64,000 nucleotides of DNA from Bacteroidales bacterium (GTDB lineage: Bacteria > Bacteroidota > Bacteroidia > Bacteroidales > P3): the NCBI GenBank assembly GCA_017962545.1, contig JAGCVD010000031.1:1-64000 (forward strand), in the 5' to 3' direction. Below are positions 1 through 9,615 of the stretch, piece after piece. How positions within the stretch are numbered: the stretch's first letter is position 1; each line of letters begins with the position of its first letter. The notes below the pieces were generated by a model. That model ran no database searches. It was not told where the DNA came from and was given only the letters and a program-made list of their open reading frames with translations. Position numbers and translations under genes: made by a program.

Positions 1-261
1 ACCCGAAGACTTTCCGTTGATAGAATTCTAACTTCTAACTTCTAAATTCTAAGTGGCTTGCGCAGTCAATGCCCGCCACCGCGAACTTAGAAATCATAAA
101 CTAGAAATTAGAAATCAATCTTTCTCTTATATGTCTTGTCCGATGTCAACATTGGATTTCTGATTTCTAAATTCTAAATTATAAGTGGCTTGCGCAGACG
201 ATGCCCGCCACCGCGAACTTAGAAATTAAAAATTAGAAGTTAGAAATCTAAAAGATTATTT
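1..261. repeat. 23S-5S rRNA spacer with duplicated 44-bp element and heptamer tracts
   Basis: This stretch holds no plausible gene. A 44-bp element occurs twice in direct orientation (51-94 and 183-226) with only two mismatches; its GC-rich core contains GTGGC and GCCAC arms that can pair. Each copy is flanked by AT-rich tracts with a 7-bp period, for example four units of the TTCTAAC type at 26-53 and reverse-complement units (TTAGAAA type) after each core. CTTAGAA on the right pairs with TTCTAAG on the left, extending the stem. The place, just before a 5S gene, makes this the likely 23S-5S spacer; 23S itself is outside the window. A role in rRNA processing is possible but inferred. Confidence 0.6.
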
Positions 262-371
<110 letters not shown>

Positions 372-378
372 TTTTTAC

Positions 379-408
379 AAGGAGTTCCAAACGGGACTCC
401 TTTTTTTT
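379..408 (+). terminator. Rho-independent terminator after 5S rRNA
   Basis: A hairpin with stem AGGAGT..CC pairing with GG..ACTCCT and a short AAAC loop is followed by eight T residues. It lies eight bases after the 5S 3' end and should close the rRNA operon. Confidence 0.88.
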
Positions 409-479
409 ATTTCTTGTTCTGTGACAGGACGGATTGCCGATAGTGCAAAAATAAATTTTGTCATATTATCGAAAGTTTG

Positions 480-487
480 TACTTTTG
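480..487 (+). promoter_or_regulatory. Bacteroidota -7 promoter box (TACTTTTG), SDR gene
   Basis: TACTTTTG matches TAnnTTTG. Only five bases separate it from the GTG start at 493, so the transcript should have almost no 5' leader. Confidence 0.7.
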
Positions 488-492
488 CAGTC

Positions 493-1326
493 GTGAAACA
501 GAAAGTCATACTTATTACGGGAGCCAGCAGTGGTATCGGCTATGACGCCGCGCTGGCGTTGGCCGCCCAGGGACATAAAGTGTATGCCGCTGCACGGCGT
601 GTGGAGAAGATGGAGCCGCTGAAAGCCAGCGGAATAGTTCCTATCAAGATGGACGTTACCGACGAGCAGTCGATGGCGTCGGGGGTGAAGGAGGTGCTCG
701 ATGTCAAGGGCCGTATCGACGTGCTGATCAACAATGCCGGATACGGCTACTTTGGGGCGGTAGAGAACGTGACGATGGAAGAAGCTCGCCGGCAGCTGGA
801 TGTTAACGTGTTCGGTCTGGCGCGGCTGTGCCAGATGGTGTTGCCCTCGATGCGTGCGCAACACTGGGGGCGTATTATCAACCTCTCGTCGGTGGCGGGT
901 CGTTCAGTCATTTATTTCGGAGGGTGGTACCATGTGTCGAAGTATTCGGTCGAGGCGTTGAGTGATGCGATGCGTATGGAACTCAAGCCTTTCGGTATCG
1001 ACGTAGTGAAGATTGAGCCTGGTGCCATCAAGACCGATTGGGGCCTGATAGCTGCCGACCACTTACGTGCTTCGTCGGAAGGGACTCCTTATGAGGCCGA
1101 AGGAACCCGTTGGGCCAACGCCATGCGGTGGGGCTACAGTTCGAAGTATCTCTCCTCGCCCAAGGTCATCACCCGCGTTCTCCTGCGGGCCGTCAACAGC
1201 CGTCGCCCCCGTGCCCGTTACTGCACAGGTCGCTTTGCACGGTTGCTGCTTTTCTTCCACGCCCTGCTTCCCTCCCGCTGGTGGGATGCCCTGATGCGAA
1301 CAGGTGGCCGTCTGAAAATCAGCTGA
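493..1326 (+). CDS. Short-chain dehydrogenase/reductase (SDR family)
   Basis: A 277-residue classical SDR. The N-terminal Rossmann motif TGASSGIG lies at residues 9-16, the NNAG motif begins near residue 80, the catalytic serine region (NLSSVAG) is near 131, and the YxxxK pair is Tyr146/Lys150. I chose the GTG at 493 because longer in-frame starts run back through the terminator and 5S gene, while the next ATG would remove the nucleotide-binding motif. A -7 box ends five bases upstream, predicting a leaderless or near-leaderless mRNA. The family reduces or oxidises carbonyl/hydroxyl groups with NAD(P)H; the substrate cannot be read from sequence. It is probably its own transcription unit. Confidence 0.88.
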   Translation: MKQKVILITGASSGIGYDAALALAAQGHKVYAAARRVEKMEPLKASGIVPIKMDVTDEQSMASGVKEVLDVKGRIDVLINNAGYGYFGAVENVTMEEARRQLDVNVFGLARLCQMVLPSMRAQHWGRIINLSSVAGRSVIYFGGWYHVSKYSVEALSDAMRMELKPFGIDVVKIEPGAIKTDWGLIAADHLRASSEGTPYEAEGTRWANAMRWGYSSKYLSSPKVITRVLLRAVNSRRPRARYCTGRFARLLLFFHALLPSRWWDALMRTGGRLKIS

Positions 1327-1391
1327 TTTGCCCCCTGACACAATAAAAGGTAGGTCCCCTACGTTATTAAGCAAATTTAAGTTACAGCGCT

Positions 1392-2594
1392 ATGAAAATC
1401 CTAGTCCTCAATTGCGGCAGCTCGTCGCTGAAGTACCAGCTCATCAATGTTGACACCCGAACGGTCCTCACCAAGGGCCTGTTGGAGCGCATAGGCCTGC
1501 CCATCGGCATCTTTTCCTACACCAGCCGTGGTGAGAAGCACACCACCGAGTGTCCCATTCCCAACCACACCGAGGGATTGCGCATGGTGATGGATGCCCT
1601 GACCGACCCCAAGACCGGTGTCATCTCCAGCATCAAAGAGTTGGGTGCCATAGGTCACCGTTTTGCTCATGGTGGCGAGTATTTTACTCATAGCGTGGAG
1701 ATTACACGTGATGTTATCAACAAGGAGGAGTCGCTTATCGACTTGGCGCCACTGCACATTCCCGGCAATATCATGGGCGCCGAAGCCATCAACAACGTCA
1801 TGCCTGACGTGCCGCAGGTGGCAGTCTTCGACACCGCTTTCAACCTCACCATCGAGCCCAAGAACTACCTTTACGGCATCCCCTACGAGTACTACGAGCA
1901 GTATGGCATCCGCCGTTACGGTTTCCACGGTACCAGCCACCGCTTTGTGGCCAAGCGCGGCGCCAAGATGATCGGGAAGTACTGGAAGGATTTGAAAATC
2001 ATCACCTGCCACCTGGGCAGCGGCGCCTCCATCTGTGCCATCGACCATGGCAAGAGCGTCAACAACTCAATGGGTATGACCTCGCTGGAGGGCCTCACCA
2101 TGGGCTCGCGCTGCGGCGACATCGACGTCGGCGCGCTGCTCTACCTGATGGAAAAGGCTAACCTCAGTGTGAAGGAAACCAATGACATACTCTACAAGAA
2201 GAGCGGCTTGGTCGGCCTCACCGGCGCCTCGCCCGACATGCGCGACATCTGGGCCGGCGTGCAGCGCGGCGACAAGCGCAATACCTTGGCATTCGAGGTC
2301 TTCGCCGCCCGTTGCAAGAAATACATCGGCGCCTTCATGGCCCAGATGAACGGCTGCGACCTGCTCATCTTCACCGGTGGCATCGGTGAGAACGCATGGT
2401 TCATGCGCCACGAGATATTGAAGGACATGGATTGGTTGGGCGTGGAGATTGATATGGACCTCAACGACCGCACTGCTGGCGTCGACGCCGTTATCAGCAA
2501 GCCTGGCGCCCGTGTCACCACGGCCGTCGTGCAGACCGACGAGGAGTTGGCCATTGCCGTCGACACCTACAAGATAGTCACCAACCAACAATAG
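1392..2594 (+). CDS. ackA: Acetate kinase
   Basis: A 400-residue acetate/propionate kinase making ATP and acetate from acetyl phosphate. The N-terminal phosphate-binding NCGSSSLK, the HRFAHGG arginine, GFHGTSHR with the catalytic-region histidine, and the GSRCGD arginine are all present, as is FTGGIGEN near the C-terminus. Several family motifs are unusual: HRFAHGG for HRVVHGG, PLHIPGNI for PLHNPANI, FDTAFN for FDTAFH, and GSRCGDIDVG for GTRSGDIDP. That suggests a divergent subgroup with the core catalytic residues kept. No pta gene is adjacent. The stop overlaps a possible GTG of the next gene, but the better start for that gene is 15 nt further on. Confidence 0.93.
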   Translation: MKILVLNCGSSSLKYQLINVDTRTVLTKGLLERIGLPIGIFSYTSRGEKHTTECPIPNHTEGLRMVMDALTDPKTGVISSIKELGAIGHRFAHGGEYFTHSVEITRDVINKEESLIDLAPLHIPGNIMGAEAINNVMPDVPQVAVFDTAFNLTIEPKNYLYGIPYEYYEQYGIRRYGFHGTSHRFVAKRGAKMIGKYWKDLKIITCHLGSGASICAIDHGKSVNNSMGMTSLEGLTMGSRCGDIDVGALLYLMEKANLSVKETNDILYKKSGLVGLTGASPDMRDIWAGVQRGDKRNTLAFEVFAARCKKYIGAFMAQMNGCDLLIFTGGIGENAWFMRHEILKDMDWLGVEIDMDLNDRTAGVDAVISKPGARVTTAVVQTDEELAIAVDTYKIVTNQQ

Positions 2595-2608
2595 TGCATC
2601 GGGTAGGC

Positions 2609-3760
2609 ATGAGAAAGCGCCTGTGTGCACTGCTTATCTTTCTGTTGCCGCTGCTCTGCCAAGCACAGAGCGATAGCGGAAGCCTGCGTATCATTTTCGG
2701 TGGCGACATTATGGGGCATGGGCCTCAAATCAATGCTGCACGGCAGGTTGACGGCAGTTTCGACTACGAGCCTTCGTTCCGCTATGTCAGCGACTACATC
2801 AAGAGTGCCGATTTGGCCATTGCCAATCTCGAGGTGACGCTAGCGGGACCACCTTACACGGGCTATCCCCAGTTCTCGTCGCCCGCCGCCCTCGCTGCCG
2901 CCGCCAACGCCGCAGGTTTCGACGTTCTTACCACCGCCAACAACCACTGCGTGGACCGCGGCTCAGTGGGCTTACGTCGCACGCTTGATACTCTCGACAC
3001 CCTCGGTATCCCCCATCTTGGTACCTATCGCGACACCATCAGCCGCATGGCCGAACATCCCTTGATGGTCGACCGTTGCGGCATACGTCTAGCTTTGCTT
3101 TGCTATACCTATGGCACTAATGGTATCGAGGTTCAGCCGCCACAGGTCGTGAATATGATTGACACCATCGCTATGCTGCGCGACTTGCAGGAAGCCCAGC
3201 ACCGCGGTGCCGACTATGTCATTACTCTTATCCACTGGGGTATAGAATATCAGACCACCGCCAATGCTGAGCAGCGGCAGACGGCCCGCTGGCTGCTGGA
3301 ACACGGCTCCGACGCCGTCATAGGCGGCCATCCCCATGTGGTGCAGGATTTCACCTATGACGCCATCCCGGGCAATGGTCATTACCCGGAGCCTGTCATT
3401 TACTCAATGGGCAACTTCGTCAGCAACCAGCGCGACGTCAACTGTGACGGAGGCATCATGATTGAACTTGAACTGGAGAAGCGTGATGGCCGCATCACCT
3501 CGCAGCGCTGCCAGTATATGCCCTATTGGGTGCATCGAGGCACGGTGGACTCGGTGTATCAGTATTATGTTGTTCCCTCGACCGACGCTGTTGAGCACCC
3601 CGACCTCTATCAAATTGAGCCCGAGTTGCGCCCCGCCTTGCGCCGTTTCAGCGACAATACACGTGCCCGTCTGGCTACCGAGCCCCTCATTCCCGAACAT
3701 CGCTACTATGAGGCGATGGAGGTGAACAGGCATGGAACTGAAAAGGCAGAGGTTAACTGA
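2609..3760 (+). CDS. CapA/PgsA-like poly-gamma-glutamate synthesis family protein (PGA_cap), exported
   Basis: A 383-residue metallophosphatase-like protein of the PGA_cap family. It has an N-terminal signal peptide (MRKRLCALLIFLLPLLCQAQ), then the family metal-site motifs GGDIMGHG, NLEV, TANNH, HWGIEY, GGHPHV and SMGNFV in order. A GTG at 2594 overlaps the ackA stop, but the ATG at 2609 gives a cleaner signal peptide. In capsule-forming bacilli CapA helps attach or export poly-gamma-glutamate; most homologues in Bacteroidota lie, as here, without capB/capC and have no proven role. It is probably periplasmic and probably co-transcribed with ackA. Confidence 0.88.
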   Translation: MRKRLCALLIFLLPLLCQAQSDSGSLRIIFGGDIMGHGPQINAARQVDGSFDYEPSFRYVSDYIKSADLAIANLEVTLAGPPYTGYPQFSSPAALAAAANAAGFDVLTTANNHCVDRGSVGLRRTLDTLDTLGIPHLGTYRDTISRMAEHPLMVDRCGIRLALLCYTYGTNGIEVQPPQVVNMIDTIAMLRDLQEAQHRGADYVITLIHWGIEYQTTANAEQRQTARWLLEHGSDAVIGGHPHVVQDFTYDAIPGNGHYPEPVIYSMGNFVSNQRDVNCDGGIMIELELEKRDGRITSQRCQYMPYWVHRGTVDSVYQYYVVPSTDAVEHPDLYQIEPELRPALRRFSDNTRARLATEPLIPEHRYYEAMEVNRHGTEKAEVN

Positions 3761-3811
3761 TTGTAAACCAGTTGGCGAAAAGATTTATTTGGTATTCTCG
3801 AAATAGTTTCT

Positions 3812-3819
3812 TATATTTG
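3812..3819 (+). promoter_or_regulatory. -7 promoter box (TATATTTG) before the EF-hand membrane protein
   Basis: TATATTTG fits TAnnTTTG and leaves a leader of about 75 nt before the ATG at 3899. Confidence 0.65.
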
Positions 3820-3898
3820 CAATATCGTCATTGAAAGAGAACGATTCTGCAAGTGATTGATTGATAATTAATACCGGATAATTAAAAAACACAACGAT

Positions 3899-5953
3899 AT
3901 GGCAAAGATTGACAAACTGCTCCCGAATCAGGGATACAACTGGAAATTTAGTACGGTGGGTGGTGTCACCCGCGTGAACATTGAGACGGGTGAGGATATT
4001 GCCCGCCTTGACGAACTCGACCAGAAGTTGTGGACGGTATTGAGCTGTCCGGTGAAAGGTTTGGAGTTTGATGAACGCACGTTGTCATTGATGGACCTCG
4101 ATGGCGACAATAAACTGCGTGTGCATGAGGTGGTGGCCGCATCGCAGTGGCTCAAGCAGGTGTTGCGTGATATGGATTTGCTGCTTGACGGCACGGATAC
4201 CGTGTCTTTCAGCGATGTGAAAGACGACACCGATGAGGGCCGTCAGGTGCTCGATGCAGCTCGTCTGATACTGGGCAAACTGGGCCTTGACAAGACGACC
4301 ATCTCGTTGCAAGATGTGCAGGATTACATGGCGGTGTATGAGGAGAAGTGCAAGGCTGAGTACCAGGCTGCCGACGCCGAGCCCTATGAGCCTCCTTACG
4401 GCGAAGGCAGTGATGCTGCCGTGGAGGCGGTGAATGCTGTGCGCCAGAAGATCGCCGATTGGTTTATGCGTTGCCGCTTGGTGCAGTTTGACGAAGATGC
4501 CGCCGGCGTGCTTGACGTGCAGGTAGACAGGCTTGCCGCCATCAGTGGTGAAGACCTTGCCGCCAACGTGGCCGAGATAGGCACCTATCCCTTGGCACGT
4601 CCCAACAAAGAGGCACAACTTTCGTTGACGCATGGCCTCAACCCAGCCTGGCAGGCTCCGATGGCCGCCTTGGTGGCCGCCGTGCCCGAGTTGCAGGACA
4701 GGGAGACTGTCGGTGAGGAGGAGTGGAACGCCATTGTAGCCAAGGTGGATGCCTACATCGGATGGAAGGCTGCCGGCGAGACGGCTATGAGCGAGGCTGT
4801 CGCCGCACAATTGGCCGAGCATGCCGCCGCCATAGCGCCCGTGGAGCGTCTGGTACGCTATTGCCGTGACTATATGACGTTGTTGCACAACTATGTTGTC
4901 TTTAAGGATTTCTACAAGCGTGACGACAGCAGCCTGGCGGTGTTCCAAGCTGGTAAGCTGTTCATTGACCAACGTCAGTGCGACCTTTGCGTTAAGGTGA
5001 GCGACATGGGCAAGAGCACTGCGTCGGCCGGCAAGAGCGGTATGTACCTCATCTACTGCCACTGTGTGGCCAAGAACGGTGGCGCACAGATGGATATCGT
5101 GGCAGCCCTGACCGACGGTGAGATTGGCGGTCTGCATGAGGGTAAGAACGCCATTTTCTACGACCGGGCTGGTAACGACTATGACGCCACGGTGACGAAG
5201 ATTGTCGACAATCCCATCAGCGTGCGACAGGCATTCTGGAGCCCCTACCGTAAGTTTGGCAACTGGGTGACGGAGAAAATTACCAAGAGTGCTTCGGAGA
5301 AGGAAAGCAAGCAGTTTGACGAGATGACCTCCAAAGCTGATACCGCCACCACCAACCTGACAACCAAGACCGAGGAGGGGGCCGCTGCCGAGAAGAAGCC
5401 TGCTGCCCCGTTCGATATTGCCAAATTCGCCGGTATCTTTGCCGCCATCGGCTTGGCCTTCGGTGCCATTGGTGCCGCACTGGGTATGTTGGGTAGCTTT
5501 GTGGTTGCCAAGTGGTACAACGTTATCCTGCTGGTGGGAGCCGTGATTATCCTTATCAGTGGTCCGTCGATGCTGTTAGCGTGGCTCAAATTGCGCAAGC
5601 GCAACCTGGGTCCCGTGCTCAATGCCAACGGCTGGGCCATCAACAGCGATGTGAAGGTCAACACCACCTTTGGCAAGACCCTCACCTCCATGGCCAAGTA
5701 TCCCAAGGTGGTCGCCGCCGACCCCTTTGCTGACAAAAAGACCCCACTGTGGCGCAAGATACTCTATTGGGTCATCGCACTGGCAATAGTGTTTGTCCTT
5801 GTCTTCAAACTGACACAGCATCGCTGGGTGTGGGAGCCCAAGCCCGTTGTGGAGCCTGTGGTCGAAGCTGTCGCAGAGCCTGCGGTCATAGATAGCGTAG
5901 TTGCCGATACCGCCACCGTTGAAGTCGTGGCCGAAGAAACGCCTGCTGAGTGA
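3899..5953 (+). CDS. Large membrane-anchored protein with one EF-hand-like loop, unknown function
   Basis: A 684-residue protein I do not recognise by family name. Residues 66-77 (DLDGDNKLRVHE) form an EF-hand-type calcium loop, as in the EF-hand of cytosolic or surface enzymes. The long N-terminal part lacks a signal peptide and is acidic. Around residues 505-575 there are two closely spaced hydrophobic, Gly/Ala-rich segments, and a third near 620-640, followed by a short Val/Glu/Pro-rich tail. So the bulk is likely cytoplasmic and tethered by C-terminal membrane helices. The next gene starts inside its stop codon (GTGA overlap), implying coupled expression with a secreted phosphodiesterase-fold protein. 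Confidence 0.8.
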   Translation: MAKIDKLLPNQGYNWKFSTVGGVTRVNIETGEDIARLDELDQKLWTVLSCPVKGLEFDERTLSLMDLDGDNKLRVHEVVAASQWLKQVLRDMDLLLDGTDTVSFSDVKDDTDEGRQVLDAARLILGKLGLDKTTISLQDVQDYMAVYEEKCKAEYQAADAEPYEPPYGEGSDAAVEAVNAVRQKIADWFMRCRLVQFDEDAAGVLDVQVDRLAAISGEDLAANVAEIGTYPLARPNKEAQLSLTHGLNPAWQAPMAALVAAVPELQDRETVGEEEWNAIVAKVDAYIGWKAAGETAMSEAVAAQLAEHAAAIAPVERLVRYCRDYMTLLHNYVVFKDFYKRDDSSLAVFQAGKLFIDQRQCDLCVKVSDMGKSTASAGKSGMYLIYCHCVAKNGGAQMDIVAALTDGEIGGLHEGKNAIFYDRAGNDYDATVTKIVDNPISVRQAFWSPYRKFGNWVTEKITKSASEKESKQFDEMTSKADTATTNLTTKTEEGAAAEKKPAAPFDIAKFAGIFAAIGLAFGAIGAALGMLGSFVVAKWYNVILLVGAVIILISGPSMLLAWLKLRKRNLGPVLNANGWAINSDVKVNTTFGKTLTSMAKYPKVVAADPFADKKTPLWRKILYWVIALAIVFVLVFKLTQHRWVWEPKPVVEPVVEAVAEPAVIDSVVADTATVEVVAEETPAE

Positions 5954-6927
5954 GACGGCTGGCCGTCATATTAATGATGATGGTGTCTGTCCCGTCACAA
6001 TCGCAAGACTTCTCCACGTTTACCGCCGCATGGTGGAACGTGGAGAACCTCTTTGATACGCGCGACGACCCGGCTACCAACGATGACGAGTTCACTCCCC
6101 AGGGAGACTTGCATTGGACGCAGCGCAAGATGTGGGCCAAATTGCAGGGTATCTACAAGACCTTGACGATGATGGATCTGCCCGATGTGGTAGGGCTGGC
6201 GGAGGTGGAGAACAAGTATGTGCTGCGTAGCCTCTGTGAGGGCACGCCGCTGAGTCAGGCTGGCTATCGTTATGTGCATTATGACTCGCCCGATAAGCGA
6301 GGCATCGATGTGGCTCTGCTTTACCGCAAAGAGCGTTTTCGGGTAATCTGCAGTCGGGCAGTGAATGTCAGTGATAGTACAGAGGATTTCTACACGCGTG
6401 ACATTCTTGTAGTTGAGGGCGTTACGGCGGGTGGTGATACGATATGCCTGCTGCTCAACCACTGGCCGTCGAAGCGAGGTGGTGAGGAGGCGGAAGTACA
6501 TCGGTTGGAGATAGCACGCACGGTGCGGGCGTTAATGAACGAATTGCATGAACACTATCCGCAGGCTGTTGTCCTCGCTATGGGGGATATGAATTCCACT
6601 GTCAGCGAGGCTCCAGTCAGAGATGGCATGGGTTTCGGCGACGATACCAACAATGCTGAGGGGATTCGCAATCTGACACTGAAGATGCCCAAGGATTGGG
6701 GAAGTCATAAGTACCAAGGGCTGTGGGACTATATCGACCAGATGTTCCTGTTGGGCGGCGAGGCATGGATGGTGCGGGACTTGAGGCTGATGCGCTACGA
6801 CCATCTGCTCATGGAAGAGGGCAGTAATGCCGGTATGCGTCCAAAGCGTACTTACCGGGGACCGAAATATGAGGGCGGCCTCAGCGACCACCTGCCTTTG
6901 CTGCTACGTTTGAAACGGAGAGAATAG
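5950..6927 (+). CDS. Endonuclease/exonuclease/phosphatase family protein, exported
   Basis: A 325-residue EEP-fold protein. The first 19 residues are a signal peptide ending SQSQ. Motifs follow the family order: WWNVENLFD (metal-site Asn), GLAEVEN (metal-site Glu), [18 protein letters not shown] (catalytic Asp/Asn) and the terminal GLSDHLPL (catalytic His). The Bacteroidota subgroup with NVENLFD is usually secreted and is thought to hydrolyse phosphodiesters such as extracellular nucleic acid, but the substrate is not established. The GTG start overlaps the previous stop (GTGA), which gives a signal peptide immediately and supports this start. Confidence 0.88.
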   Translation: MRRLAVILMMMVSVPSQSQDFSTFTAAWWNVENLFDTRDDPATNDDEFTPQGDLHWTQRKMWAKLQGIYKTLTMMDLPDVVGLAEVENKYVLRSLCEGTPLSQAGYRYVHYDSPDKRGIDVALLYRKERFRVICSRAVNVSDSTEDFYTRDILVVEGVTAGGDTICLLLNHWPSKRGGEEAEVHRLEIARTVRALMNELHEHYPQAVVLAMGDMNSTVSEAPVRDGMGFGDDTNNAEGIRNLTLKMPKDWGSHKYQGLWDYIDQMFLLGGEAWMVRDLRLMRYDHLLMEEGSNAGMRPKRTYRGPKYEGGLSDHLPLLLRLKRRE

Positions 6928-6951
6928 TTTTGCCAGTTTGCGGAAAAAACG

Positions 6952-6959
6952 TATTTTTG
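6952..6959 (+). promoter_or_regulatory. -7 promoter box (TATTTTTG) of aspS
   Basis: TATTTTTG with a TTTTG element about 20 bases upstream (6928-6932) at the -33 position. The predicted leader is about 30 nt, ending at the ATG at 6993. Confidence 0.7.
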
Positions 6960-6992
6960 CAAACCGATACGAATAGAAAACAATACGTAACG

Positions 6993-8747
6993 ATGTATAG
7001 AACTAATACTTGCGGCGAGTTGCGGCTCGCCAATGTGGGTCAGACGGTGACCCTCGCCGGATGGGTGCAGCGTTCGCGCGACCTCGGCGGTATGACTTTT
7101 ATCGACCTGCGCGACCGCTACGGCATCACGCAGTTGGCTTTCAACATGGAGACCAACGCGCCGCTCTGCGAGCAGGCTCGCAAGCTGGGACGTGAATACG
7201 TTATCCAAGTGACTGGCAAGGTCATCGAGCGCAGCTCGAAAAATAACAAGATACCCACAGGTGACATCGAGCTCGAGGTCGCCGAACTGAATATTCTCAA
7301 CGAGGCCAAGACTCCTCCCTTCACCATCGAGGACCAGAGCGACGGTGGCGACGACCTCCGCATGAAGTACCGCTACCTTGACATCCGCCGCAACCCCGTG
7401 CGCAACAACCTCATCATGCGCCACCAGATGGCCATGCTGGTGCGCAACTACCTCTCCGACCGCGACTTCTTGGAGATAGAGACCCCCATGCTTATCAAGA
7501 GTACCCCCGAGGGTGCCCGCGACTTCGTGGTGCCCAGCCGCATGAACCCCGGCGAGTTCTACGCCCTGCCGCAATCGCCCCAGCAGTACAAACAGCTGCT
7601 GATGGTGGCTGGCATGGACCGCTATTTCCAGATTGTGCGCTGCTTCCGCGATGAGGATCTGCGCGCCGACCGTCAGCCGGAGTTCACGCAGATTGACTGC
7701 GAGATGAGCTTCGTGCACCAGGAGGACGTGCTCAACATGTTCGAAGGTCTCGCCAAGCACCTCTTCAAGGAGATGAAGGGCATCGAGTTCGACAAATTCC
7801 CTCGCATGACCTGGCACGACGCCATGCGCCTCTACGGAAGCGACAAGCCCGACCTGCGCTTCGGCATGACCTTCAAGGAGGTCACCGACGTGGTCAAGGG
7901 TCACGGTTTCGGCCTCTTCGACGGTGCCGAGCTTGTTGTTGGCATCGTGGCTGAGGGCTGTGCAGAATACACCCGCAAGCAGCTCGACGCGCTGACCGAC
8001 TTCGTCAAGCGTCCGCAGGTGGGTGCCGGCGGCATGGTGTATATCAAATACAACGCCGACGGCAGCTTCAAGAGCAGCGTGGACAAGTTCTACGACGCTG
8101 AGGCCTTGAAGGCCATCGCCGACAAGATGGAAGCCAAGCCCGGCGACTTGATGCTGCTGCTCTGCGGCCCCGCCATGAAGACACGTGTGCAGCTCTGCGC
8201 TCTGCGCCTCGAGATGGGCAACCAACTCGGTTTGCGCGACCCGCAGAAGTTTGCACCCCTCTGGGTCATCGACTTCCCGCTGCTGGAGTGGGACGACGAG
8301 ACTCAGCGCTATTACGCCATGCACCATCCCTTCACGGCTCCCAAGCCCGAGGACGAGCCCTTGCTCGACGACCCCAGCCGTTGGGGCGACATCCGCGCCA
8401 ACGCCTACGACATCGTGATGAACGGCACCGAAGTGGGTGGTGGCAGCATCCGTATCCACGACCGTACCTTGCAGAACAAGATGTTCCACACCCTAGGCTT
8501 CACCGACGAGAGCGCTGCCGCACAGTTCGGCTTCCTGATGGATGCCTTCACCTACGGCGCACCGCCACATGCCGGTCTCGCTTTCGGCTTCGACCGCCTC
8601 TGCTCTATCTTCGCCGGTGCCGACAGCATCCGTGACTTTATCGCCTTCCCGAAGAACAACGCCGGCCGCGACGTGATGAGCCAGTCGCCCGCGCCGATTG
8701 CTCCCGAGCAGCTTGAGGAACTCCAGATTAAGCTGGATGTTAAGTAG
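6993..8747 (+). CDS. aspS: Aspartate--tRNA ligase
   Basis: A 584-residue class IIb synthetase charging tRNA-Asp. The N-terminal OB fold begins [11 protein letters not shown]. Class II motif 2 is seen in [16 protein letters not shown], and motif 3 in GLAFGFDRL near the C-terminus; the bacterial GAD insertion lies between. I chose MYRTNT rather than an upstream start because the upstream codons overlap the promoter box. Length and motifs match bacterial-type AspRS. The last codons overlap the start of menA by 11 nt, so the two are probably co-transcribed. Confidence 0.97.
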   Translation: MYRTNTCGELRLANVGQTVTLAGWVQRSRDLGGMTFIDLRDRYGITQLAFNMETNAPLCEQARKLGREYVIQVTGKVIERSSKNNKIPTGDIELEVAELNILNEAKTPPFTIEDQSDGGDDLRMKYRYLDIRRNPVRNNLIMRHQMAMLVRNYLSDRDFLEIETPMLIKSTPEGARDFVVPSRMNPGEFYALPQSPQQYKQLLMVAGMDRYFQIVRCFRDEDLRADRQPEFTQIDCEMSFVHQEDVLNMFEGLAKHLFKEMKGIEFDKFPRMTWHDAMRLYGSDKPDLRFGMTFKEVTDVVKGHGFGLFDGAELVVGIVAEGCAEYTRKQLDALTDFVKRPQVGAGGMVYIKYNADGSFKSSVDKFYDAEALKAIADKMEAKPGDLMLLLCGPAMKTRVQLCALRLEMGNQLGLRDPQKFAPLWVIDFPLLEWDDETQRYYAMHHPFTAPKPEDEPLLDDPSRWGDIRANAYDIVMNGTEVGGGSIRIHDRTLQNKMFHTLGFTDESAAAQFGFLMDAFTYGAPPHAGLAFGFDRLCSIFAGADSIRDFIAFPKNNAGRDVMSQSPAPIAPEQLEELQIKLDVK

Positions 8748-9612
8748 CCTTATAAAATCCATGCGCCTCCGCACATTGCCCCTGTCACTGGCAGGGGTGG
8801 TGTGCGGAGGTCTGCTTGCCATAGGCGAACATGGCGGTGGCTGGTGGACTTTTGCCCTAGTGCTGATTACCGCTTGCCTGCTGCAGGTGCTTTCCAATCT
8901 CAGCAATGAGATGGGTGACCACCTCAGTGGTGTGGATGGCGAGGGTAGGGAAGGCCCCAACTACAGCATGGCCGACGGTGGCCTCACTGTTAAACAGATG
9001 TGGCGAGCCATCAACGGTACCGTGGTGGCCTGCTGCGCGAGTGGTTTGGCGATGGTGCTGGTTTCCGGCTGCCCGTGGTGGGTGCTCCTGTTAGGTGCAG
9101 CGGCAATATGGGCTGCCACCCATTATACTCTTGGCAGGAAACCCTACGGCTACCGCGGCTTGGGAGATGTCTTTGTGTTCATCTTCTTTGGCTTGGCAAG
9201 TGTGCTCGGTAGCTATTATGTCATAGTACATACTCTCCTTCCTTTGCCAATATGGCTCATAGCTCCCGCTGTGGGAATAGGACTTTTGAGCGTAGCGGTG
9301 TTGAATTTGAACAACATCCGTGATATGCAGAGCGACGAGGGCCTCCGCAAGACCATCCCCTTACGCATCGGTATTCGGAGAGCAAAATGGTACCAGACAA
9401 TATTGGTAACGGTGGGATACACACTGATAGTCGGCGCCAGTGGGACATGGTGGTTACTGCTTACGATTGAGCTGTTTATTGAGCAGGTGTATGGTATATG
9501 GCGTCGCGAAGGCAAGAACTTAGACCCTTTGCTGCCACGCATGGTAATCAGCACCTTCCTGTTGGCTCTGCTCTATGCAATAGCTGTTAATTCTCAAATA
9601 ATTATAGAGTAG
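8737..9612 (+). CDS. menA: 1,4-dihydroxy-2-naphthoate polyprenyltransferase
   Basis: A 291-residue UbiA-superfamily membrane prenyltransferase. It attaches the polyprenyl tail to DHNA, making demethylmenaquinone. [12 protein letters not shown] opens the first helix as in MenA. The Asp-rich metal/diphosphate motif is the [14 protein letters not shown] stretch near residues 62-75, and a second lies in [13 protein letters not shown]. About eight hydrophobic helices are visible. The ATG at 8737 lies inside the aspS end; the ATG at 8761 is the alternative. The next gene, menG, performs the following step, which supports the assignment. Confidence 0.93.
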   Translation: MLSSLIKSMRLRTLPLSLAGVVCGGLLAIGEHGGGWWTFALVLITACLLQVLSNLSNEMGDHLSGVDGEGREGPNYSMADGGLTVKQMWRAINGTVVACCASGLAMVLVSGCPWWVLLLGAAAIWAATHYTLGRKPYGYRGLGDVFVFIFFGLASVLGSYYVIVHTLLPLPIWLIAPAVGIGLLSVAVLNLNNIRDMQSDEGLRKTIPLRIGIRRAKWYQTILVTVGYTLIVGASGTWWLLLTIELFIEQVYGIWRREGKNLDPLLPRMVISTFLLALLYAIAVNSQIIIE

Positions 9613-9615
9613 GTT

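Noticed and set aside
6852..8489. A 545-codon open frame antisense to aspS
   Set aside because: It mirrors the GC-rich codon pattern of aspS and its translation is rich in Val, His, Leu and Ala with no domain; aspS is certain on the other strand.
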